A stretch of DNA of 64,000 nt. Source: Mycolicibacterium novocastrense. Lineage in GTDB: Bacteria > Actinomycetota > Actinomycetes > Mycobacteriales > Mycobacteriaceae. Shown piece by piece: positions 58,708 through 64,000 of this stretch. The position numbers and the translations under genes are program-made. A model generated the notes under the pieces. The model saw nothing but the letters and a program-made list of their open reading frames with translations, had not been told where the DNA came from and did not search any database. Each line of letters opens with the position of its first letter. Position 1 is the stretch's first letter. Location: NCBI RefSeq assembly GCF_001570485.1, contig NZ_BCTA01000078.1:62001-126000 (forward strand), written 5' to 3'.

Positions 58708-59553
58708 TCAGCTCTCAGGCGGGAAATCTGCACCGCGGGACAGCTTCTCATGTGCCCGGATCTCGGCGAGGGAGTTTTCGAGTGTGGTGACGACGGTGTC
58801 GTAACCGTCGCTGCCGAGGACGAGCCGCCGGGGCGGCGGATCCTCGGCCATCGCCGCGATGACCGCGCGCACCCCACGTCGGGGATCCCCCGGCTGCGCG
58901 CCGTCCTGTTCGACCATCGCGTCGCGGACCCGCTCGAGCACAGTGGCGTACTCCGGAACGGACTCCTCGATCGGTTCGTCGGCGAAACCCGCGTAGGCGC
59001 GGGTGCGGAACGCTCCTGGTTCGACCGCCATGACGCGGATGCCCAGAGGTTCGACCTCCTCGCGAAGGACCTCGGTGACCGTCTCGATCGCCGATTTCGT
59101 TGCGCTGTAGTAACCGAAGCCGGTGACGCCGCACAATCCGGCGACCGAAGACATGTTGATGACCCACCCGCTGCCCCTGGAACGCATACCGGGCAGCGCG
59201 GCGCGAATCACTGACAGCACCGCGAAGAAGTTGAGCTCGAACATCTTTCGGACCGCCGTATCGGCCATACCCTCGATCGACCCGTACCAGCCGCGGCCGG
59301 CGTTGTTGACCAGGACATCGATACCGCCGAAGTGCTCCTCGGTCGCGCGCACCGCCTCGTGCACCTGCTCGGTGTCGGTGACGTCGAGCGGCAGCACCAG
59401 GACGCGCTCGCCGTACCGCTGCGCCCAGTCGGTCAGCTCGGCCAGGCGGCGGGCGGTCAAGGCGACCCGGTCGCCGATCTCGAGAGCGGCGTCGGCGAAC
59501 GCCATCCCGAACCCGCCGGGGGTGCCTCCGGTGATGAACCACGTCCTGGTCAT
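58708..59553 (-). CDS. Short-chain dehydrogenase/reductase
   Basis: This 281-residue SDR has the cofactor loop TGGTPGGFG (8-16), one residue longer than the classical TGxxxGxG, NNAG (83-86), Ser135/136, Tyr149 and Lys153 (YSATK). It resembles a common actinobacterial type annotated as oxidoreductase with an extended C-terminus (RRGVRAVIAAMAEDPPPRRLVLGSD). ATG 59551-59553 overlaps the SnoaL gene by four bases. Under the MerR-type promoter 59915-59946 it may detoxify an aldehyde or ketone. Confidence 0.9.
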   Translation of the reverse strand: MTRTWFITGGTPGGFGMAFADAALEIGDRVALTARRLAELTDWAQRYGERVLVLPLDVTDTEQVHEAVRATEEHFGGIDVLVNNAGRGWYGSIEGMADTAVRKMFELNFFAVLSVIRAALPGMRSRGSGWVINMSSVAGLCGVTGFGYYSATKSAIETVTEVLREEVEPLGIRVMAVEPGAFRTRAYAGFADEPIEESVPEYATVLERVRDAMVEQDGAQPGDPRRGVRAVIAAMAEDPPPRRLVLGSDGYDTVVTTLENSLAEIRAHEKLSRGADFPPES

Positions 59554-59909
59554 GGTTCGATCACCAGGCGCGCGATCAGCTCGCCGTCGAGCGTGAACCG
59601 GAAGTGCAGGTCGGCCACGCCACCGGGAAAGTCGCCCTCGAGATGCTGCAGGACATCAAGGTGTGCGGCGCCGAACCGGGTCGCGCTGACGAGCTCGGTC
59701 GAGTAGGTGTACTCGCTGGCCGCGTTGCGCACCCAGTCGGCGATCTCGTCGTGGCCGCGGTAGGTGTGGCCCTCGTCGGTGACGGCGGCGTCGGCGGTGA
59801 AGGCCGTCAGCGCGGTTGTGACGTCGCGGTGCGCGGTGAGATAGGTCGCGACCGCCCAGGGCAGTTCATCGCGTCGAATGTCGGTGCCATCGCTCTTGTG
59901 CAGTGTCAT
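59550..59909 (-). CDS. SnoaL/NTF2-like small protein
   Basis: This 119-residue protein starts MTLHKSDGTDIRRDELPWAVATYLTAHRD at ATG 59907-59909. The NTF2 fold shows as TAFTADAAVTDEGHTYRGHDEIADWVRN and a final sheet LDGELIARLVIEP. Its start lies exactly six bases after a -10-like GAGCAT, so a leaderless message from a MerR promoter is likely. It forms an ATGA-coupled pair with the SDR and may bind or isomerise the same substrate. Confidence 0.85.
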   Translation of the reverse strand: MTLHKSDGTDIRRDELPWAVATYLTAHRDVTTALTAFTADAAVTDEGHTYRGHDEIADWVRNAASEYTYSTELVSATRFGAAHLDVLQHLEGDFPGGVADLHFRFTLDGELIARLVIEP

Positions 59910-59914
59910 GTACT

Positions 59915-59946
59915 CATGCTCAAGTCTCCCCCAGGGAGAGGGTCAA
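59915..59946 (-). promoter_or_regulatory. MerR-type promoter with spacer dyad
   Basis: On the minus strand the -35 TTGACC (59941-59946) is followed by a 19-base spacer and the -10 GAGCAT (59915-59920). The spacer contains the perfect dyad TCTCCC-TGG-GGGAGA (plus-strand 59925-59939). A 19-bp spacer is the mark of MerR-activated promoters, where the regulator twists DNA to let RNA polymerase start. The only MerR gene nearby is at 57876. Transcription should begin at the SnoaL ATG. Confidence 0.7.
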
Positions 59947-60058
59947 CACGACGCCGACATCAGGGCTTGCAGCCCTATCGCGTCATACCTGCCCGCTTTG
60001 GGTATGAGAGGCGCACCATGAACGGCACCGGTGCCGTAAGAGATTCAGGAGATCAGCG

Positions 60059-61870
60059 ATGTCGACCGACACCAACCAGCCATCCACGACCGTGTCGCCG
60101 GCCAACGTGGCCGTCATGTTCTTCGACCGCGTCGGGAAATCCGCAGACCGGGAGGCGTTCCGCAAACTCGATCGGGATCGATGGGTCTCCCTCACCTGGC
60201 GAGAGGCCGCACAACAGGTGGAGGCGTTGGCCGCCGGGCTTCTGGCGCTGGGCATCCAGCCCGAGGAACGCGTCGCGATCGCCTCGAGCACACGGTACGA
60301 GTGGATTCTGGCGGATCTCGCGGTCATGTGTGCCGGTGCCGCCACCACCACGGTGTACCCCACGACCAACGCGACCGACACCGCCTACATCCTGAGCGAT
60401 TCGCAGTCTCGCGTCGTGTTCGCCGAGGACGAGACGCAACTGGAGAAGCTCAAAGAGCGGCGCGACGACCTGCCGCACCTCGAGAAGGTGGTGCTCTTCG
60501 ACGGCACGGGAGACGGAGACCACGTCACCACCATCGCCGAGTTGGCCGACCTTGGAACCAAGTACCTCGCCGATCACCCCGACTGCGTGCGGACAACGGC
60601 CGATTCGATCACGCCGGACATGTTGGCGACGCTGATCTACACGTCGGGTACGACCGGCAAGCCCAAGGGTGTGCGGCTGTCGCACCGGGCGTGGGTGTAC
60701 GAGGGCAACACCATCGCCGATTTCGGCATTCTGGGCGAGGACGACCTGCAGTTGTTGTGGCTGCCGCTGGCGCACGCGTTCGGCAAGGTGTTGATCACGG
60801 CGCAGTTGGCGTGCGGCTTCGCCAGCGCGATCGACGGCCGCGTCGACAAGATCGTGCCGAACATGGCCGAGGTGAAACCGACCTTCATGGGCGCGGCTCC
60901 GCGCATCTTCGAGAAGGCCCACGCGCGGGTCGTCTCCTCGCAGGAAGGGGTCAAGGAGAAGCTGTTCACCGCCGCCTTCGCCGCGGGACGCAACGCCGAC
61001 CGCTACCGGCTGGCGGGTCAGGCGGTACCGCTGCCGCTGAAGATCGCACACACCGCGTTCGACCGCCTGGTCTTCAGCAAGGTGCGCGATGTGTTCGGCG
61101 GGCGCATCAAATTCTTCATCTCCGGATCCGCTCCACTGAACCGCGACATCGCCGAATGGTTCCACGCCGCCGGCCTGTTGATTCTGGAGGGCTACGGGCT
61201 GACAGAGACCGCGGCGGGCGCATTCATCAACCGGCCCGACAACTACAAGCTGGGCACCGTCGGGCAGGTGTTCGACGGCACGTCGGTGCGTCTCTCCGAT
61301 GACGGCGAGGTGCAAGTGCAGGGCCCATGCGTGATGGACGGTTACCACAACCTGCCCGACAAGACGGCGGAGGCGTTCACCGAGGACGGGTGGCTGCGCA
61401 CCGGGGACAAAGGCCAGTTGGACGAGGACGGCTTCTTGACGGTCACGGGCCGGATCAAGGAACTGTTCAAGACCTCGGGCGGAAAGTACGTCGCTCCGCC
61501 GGCCATCGAAGGCAAGTTCATGGCCCTGTGCCCGTATGCCGGCCACATTCTGGTCTTCGGTGAATCCCGCAACTTCTGCGTCGCGCTGATCACGCTGGAT
61601 CCCGATGCGCTGTCCGGCTGGGCCGAGCACAACGGCCTCGGCGGCAAGTCCTACGCGGAGCTGGTCAAGGCGGATGCGGTGCGGGACATGGTGGGTGGCT
61701 ACGTCGACGAGCTCAACTCGCAACTGAACCGGTGGGAGACCATCAAGAAGTGGGAGCTGCTCGACCACGACCTGTCGATCGAAAACGGTGAGCTGACACC
61801 GTCGCTGAAGGTCAAGCGGGGGGTTGTCGAGAAACAGAACCAGGAGCTGCTCGACTCGTTCTACTCCTGA
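60059..61870 (+). CDS. Long-chain acyl-CoA synthetase (AMP-forming), FadD15-like
   Basis: This 603-residue ligase starts MSTDTNQPSTTVSPANVAVMFF at ATG 60059 with AGGAGA upstream. Motifs: IYTSGTTGKPKGVRLSH, LEGYGLTETAAG, GDKGQLDEDGFLTVTGRIKELFKTSGGKYVAP and the late LTPSLKVKR segment seen in long-chain enzymes. Length and layout resemble M. tuberculosis FadD15 (600 residues) and eukaryote-like long-chain synthetases, rather than the shorter tandem ligases at 19352-23808. It stands alone on its strand with its own upstream region, so a housekeeping or storage-lipid role is as likely as a part in the catabolic block. Confidence 0.9.
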   Translation: MSTDTNQPSTTVSPANVAVMFFDRVGKSADREAFRKLDRDRWVSLTWREAAQQVEALAAGLLALGIQPEERVAIASSTRYEWILADLAVMCAGAATTTVYPTTNATDTAYILSDSQSRVVFAEDETQLEKLKERRDDLPHLEKVVLFDGTGDGDHVTTIAELADLGTKYLADHPDCVRTTADSITPDMLATLIYTSGTTGKPKGVRLSHRAWVYEGNTIADFGILGEDDLQLLWLPLAHAFGKVLITAQLACGFASAIDGRVDKIVPNMAEVKPTFMGAAPRIFEKAHARVVSSQEGVKEKLFTAAFAAGRNADRYRLAGQAVPLPLKIAHTAFDRLVFSKVRDVFGGRIKFFISGSAPLNRDIAEWFHAAGLLILEGYGLTETAAGAFINRPDNYKLGTVGQVFDGTSVRLSDDGEVQVQGPCVMDGYHNLPDKTAEAFTEDGWLRTGDKGQLDEDGFLTVTGRIKELFKTSGGKYVAPPAIEGKFMALCPYAGHILVFGESRNFCVALITLDPDALSGWAEHNGLGGKSYAELVKADAVRDMVGGYVDELNSQLNRWETIKKWELLDHDLSIENGELTPSLKVKRGVVEKQNQELLDSFYS

Positions 61871-61882
61871 GCGCAGTTGCCG

Positions 61883-62467
61883 CTACGGGGGCATGCGGCC
61901 CAGGAACTGGTGGGGATCGAGGGCAGGGCGCTTGGATTCGCGCAGACGCCTACGCAGAGAGTCGTCGATGCTGCCCACGTATAGCCAGCCCATCAAGTGC
62001 TCCTGCTCGGTCAGGCCGTGGGCCGCGCGAACCTCGCGGCTGTTGGCGAGCAGACCCGTGCGCCACATGACGCCCCACCCTGCGGCCCACAGCGCGAGTT
62101 CGAGCAGGTGGCCAACCCCGGCGGCGACCGCGTGCTGTTCCCAGGTCGGCACCTTGGGATGCTCGGTCGGGCTTGCGACCAGCGCGATCAACAGTTCGGC
62201 GCGGAAGGGTTTCGTGTTGTGGTCGCCGGGCTCGCGCACTTCGCCTGCCGCCGCGTCGAGCGCCTCGGCCAATTTCATCCGATCATCGCCGCGCAGGAGG
62301 ATGAGCCGCCAGGGACGCAGGGCCTTGTGATCCGCCACGGACGTGACGGCCGCGAGGAGCTCGGCGAGCTCCTCGTCGGTCGGCGTCTCCGGACCCACTT
62401 TCGAGATCGACCGCCGCGTCGCCATCGACTCCAGTACCGGGTCGGAAAAGAACTTCACACTGGTCAT
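61883..62467 (-). CDS. Nitroreductase-family protein
   Basis: This 194-residue FMN protein starts MTSVKFFSDPVLESMATRRSISKVG at ATG 62465-62467. It has the family opening RRSISKVGPETPTDEEL, the FMN-binding region DHKALRPWRLILLRGD, and ELALWAAGWGVMWRTGL in the dimer core. It is like the E. coli YdjA/TdsD type, the smallest nitroreductases, which use NAD(P)H to reduce nitro or quinone compounds. Twelve bases separate its stop from the ligase stop, convergent. Unrelated in sequence detail to the nitroreductase domain of moeY. Confidence 0.9.
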   Translation of the reverse strand: MTSVKFFSDPVLESMATRRSISKVGPETPTDEELAELLAAVTSVADHKALRPWRLILLRGDDRMKLAEALDAAAGEVREPGDHNTKPFRAELLIALVASPTEHPKVPTWEQHAVAAGVGHLLELALWAAGWGVMWRTGLLANSREVRAAHGLTEQEHLMGWLYVGSIDDSLRRRLRESKRPALDPHQFLGRMPP

Positions 62468-62703
62468 TGTCTCGCCACGTCTCCCGCCACGCTCAAAGGC
62501 CGCCAGGATACACAAGGTCAGGCTGCCCTTGCTGGATGCGAGCACCCCGGGCTTGTTAGCGTCAGACAATGCCTATGATCTGGCCGCTTGCCCGAGCGCC
62601 ATTGCGCGCGTTCGGGTTTGCGAACCGGGCCGTCGGCATCCGGTGGGCAACCACCGACGCTTGCCCGAAATGCCGTCTGCGGCCCGAACATAAGGAGAGA
62701 CCG

Positions 62704-63039
62704 TTGGCCCAGTTCACCGACCACGGACCCAAGCCCTACGTCGTCAACATCGAGGATGCCACTGAAGCCAACGACAAGTTCCGCACGACGTTGTGGACGG
62801 GCGAGAAGCTACAGCTCACGCTCATGTCGATCCCGGTGGGCGGCGATGTTGGTCTCGAGATCCATTCCGACACCGACCAGTTCCTGCGCCTCGAGCACGG
62901 CCGCGCGCGACTCCAGATGGGCCCGTCAAAGGACAACCTCACGTTCGACGAGGAGATCTCGGACGACTGGATCATCCTGGTGCCGAAGGGGTCGTGGCAC
63001 AACATCACCAACATCGGCGATGAGCCGTTGAAGCTGTAA
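62704..63039 (+). CDS. Cupin-domain protein, C-terminus lost by frameshift
   Basis: This protein of 111 residues starts at TTG 62704 with AGGAGA six bases upstream (LAQFTDHGPKPYVVNIEDATEANDKFRT). A single cupin barrel is seen: GGDVGLEIHSDTDQFLRLEHGRARLQMG and DDWIILVPKGSWHNITNIGDEPLKL. It stops at TAA 63037-63039, about 23 residues short of the family's usual end; the missing tail is found in another frame immediately downstream. His and Glu of the first motif are in place, but one metal His of the second motif may be lost. Function of this small cupin family is unknown. Confidence 0.8.
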   Translation: MAQFTDHGPKPYVVNIEDATEANDKFRTTLWTGEKLQLTLMSIPVGGDVGLEIHSDTDQFLRLEHGRARLQMGPSKDNLTFDEEISDDWIILVPKGSWHNITNIGDEPLKL

Positions 63040-63107
63040 GCCTGTACGCGCCGCCGCACCACGCCCATGGCACGGTGCACGAGACGCAGGCCGACGAGGA
63101 CCACTAA
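63039..63107 (+). pseudogene. Detached C-terminal tail of the cupin, out of frame
   Basis: Read in the frame of 63039, the sequence gives SLYAPPHHAHGTVHETQADEDH and TAA at 63105-63107, which is the expected continuation of the cupin after LKLY. One C inserted after CTGTA (63034-63038) would join the two frames. So a one-base deletion, or a sequencing or assembly error, separates this tail from the cupin gene. Confidence 0.75.
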
Positions 63108-63147
63108 GCCCGCCGGTCTCTGAGGACCCGATTGAGGCGCTGACGCA

Positions 63148-64000
63148 ATGGGCGCAGTCCAGAACCTCTATTCCGCACTGTTGAAGCGGAATCGGGAAGC
63201 CGAGCGCGAGTTGCCGAGCGAGGTGCGGCGCAACCTCGCGCCGAACGGACTGAGGCTGATGCTCGCCAGCGCCCTGCAGTCGTCGGGCGATGAGACGGTC
63301 AACGCATCGACGGTGCTGCCGTGGCTGTTCGCGACCCTGGGTGTGCCTCCCGCCCTCACCGGTGTGCTGGTACCGGTCCGTGAGTCGGGTTCGATGCTGC
63401 CGCAGGCTTTTCTGACACCGCTGGTGTTGAGGGTGCGGTACCGCAAGTGGGTGTTCATCGCGGGCGCGCTGGTGCAGGCCGCCGCGGTCGCGGTGATGGC
63501 GGCCACCGCGGCTCTCGGGAGGGGTTTGGCCGCCGGTGCCGTCATCGTGGCCAGCCTCGCGGTCTTCGCGCTGGGCCGCTGCCTGTGCTCGATCGCTTCG
63601 AAGGATGTGCAGGGTCGAACGATCCCGAAGGGTGAACGCGGCCAGATCAACGGCGTGGCAACGACGGCGGCCGGGCTCGTCGCCGTCACTCTCGGGCTCG
63701 CAATCCGTCTTTTCGGCGGTGAGGATCTTTCGCCCGGTCAACTCGCGTGGGTGCTCGCCGCGGGTGCGGCGCTCTGGGTTGCGGTGGCGGTGGTCTACCG
63801 AGGCGTCCACGAGCCGCCCGGCGAAGCGCCATGGGAGGAGCCGGAGCCGGACGCCTCTTCCGACCTCGACAGCTTCACCGAGTCGGAGAACTGGTTCAGG
63901 CAGACGCACACGCTGCTGCGGGAGGACAAGCTGTTCCGGCACTTCGTCGGGGTGCGCAGCCTGCTGCTCGTCTCCTCGCTGAGCACACCGTTCGTGGTGA
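63148..64000 (+). CDS. MFS transporter-like membrane protein, 3'-truncated by window edge
   Basis: An open frame from ATG 63148 continues to the end of the window (284 codons, no stop). It begins MGAVQNLYSALLKRNREAERELPSEVRRNLAPNGLRLMLASALQSSGDETVNASTVLPWLF, then has hydrophobic stretches consistent with transmembrane helices near residues 52-62, 92-120, 124-140, 169-185 and 198-215, with the loop GVPPALTGVLVPVRESGSMLPQAFLTPLVLR between the first pair. It resembles a Major Facilitator type exporter. The substrate cannot be told from this part. It follows the frameshifted cupin by about 40 bases. Confidence 0.75.
   Translation, partial: MGAVQNLYSALLKRNREAERELPSEVRRNLAPNGLRLMLASALQSSGDETVNASTVLPWLFATLGVPPALTGVLVPVRESGSMLPQAFLTPLVLRVRYRKWVFIAGALVQAAAVAVMAATAALGRGLAAGAVIVASLAVFALGRCLCSIASKDVQGRTIPKGERGQINGVATTAAGLVAVTLGLAIRLFGGEDLSPGQLAWVLAAGAALWVAVAVVYRGVHEPPGEAPWEEPEPDASSDLDSFTESENWFRQTHTLLREDKLFRHFVGVRSLLLVSSLSTPFVV

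Noticed and set aside
1..64000. CRISPR arrays, tRNA or rRNA genes, transposases, integrases, phage genes
   Set aside because: No direct-repeat array, no cloverleaf-like sequence with CCA context, and no transposase or integrase motif was found on reading the window.

Overview
The window reads as chromosomal DNA of a mycobacterium, most likely a fast-growing Mycolicibacterium. It is uniformly high in G+C and gene-dense, with many GTG and a few TTG starts, and genes chained by ATGA/GTGA overlaps. Several genes match M. tuberculosis proteins I know well: an E1-like/nitroreductase fusion like Rv1355c (moeY) followed by a GAF-GGDEF-EAL protein like Rv1354c (dcpA), a MaoC hydratase like Rv0130 (htdZ), PurU, and a mycofactocin-type dehydrogenase. 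These family assignments come from memory of the families, not from a database search. I saw no rRNA, tRNA, CRISPR array, insertion sequence or prophage.

Region 1 (1-30260) is a large block of catabolism through CoA thioesters. A minus-strand run (2217-10212) encodes an epimerase-type reductase, two paired acyl-CoA dehydrogenases, two amidohydrolases, an acyl-CoA ligase and an enoyl-CoA hydratase. A DapA-like aldolase and a short-chain dehydrogenase (SDR) face a TetR regulator (12406). Next come a thiolase, a crotonase, a GntR regulator and a thioesterase, then a plus-strand chain of three crotonases and three acyl-CoA ligases (16903-23808) that overlap almost end to end. A second minus-strand unit (23801-27626: SDR, thiolase, acyl-CoA dehydrogenase, GntR) faces an acyl-CoA dehydrogenase and a mycofactocin-type SDR. 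Together these can activate an acid, oxidise it, hydrate it, re-oxidise it and cleave it. The substrate cannot be read from sequence; amidohydrolases and a DapA-like lyase beside the beta-oxidation enzymes suggest a cyclic, branched or oxygenated acid. Three promoters here share a 19-bp operator-like dyad starting TACTGTA, suggesting a local regulon of the TetR at 12406.

Region 2 (30291-39424) is a signalling block: purU; then, divergently, a protein resembling acyl-homoserine-lactone-synthase-type acyltransferases; moeY; and dcpA, joined by 1-4 base overlaps. After an FAD-binding protein on the other strand come two tandem TetR regulators of the autoregulator-receptor type and a PAS-domain protein. 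A possible signal synthase, an E1-like/flavin enzyme, a c-di-GMP enzyme and receptor-like repressors make this the best candidate for an undescribed system.

Region 3 (39520-54567) holds more lipid catabolism: a two-subunit acyl-CoA dehydrogenase, a tandem universal stress protein with a weak DosR-like box, a Rieske oxygenase/DapB-like/TetR unit facing a nitronate-monooxygenase-like flavoprotein, a secreted Thr/Pro-rich protein that may start at ATT, an internally deleted cytochrome P450, and an operon of a crotonase, a double class III CoA-transferase, an SDR and a kinase-fold protein.

Region 4 (54564-64000) has a TetR fused in frame to a CrtC/AttH-like domain beneath a perfect operator, an NDH-2-like flavoprotein, a MerR regulator with a textbook MerR promoter in front of a nearby SnoaL-SDR pair, a long-chain acyl-CoA synthetase, a nitroreductase, a cupin with a frameshifted C-terminus, and the start of an MFS transporter that runs off the window.
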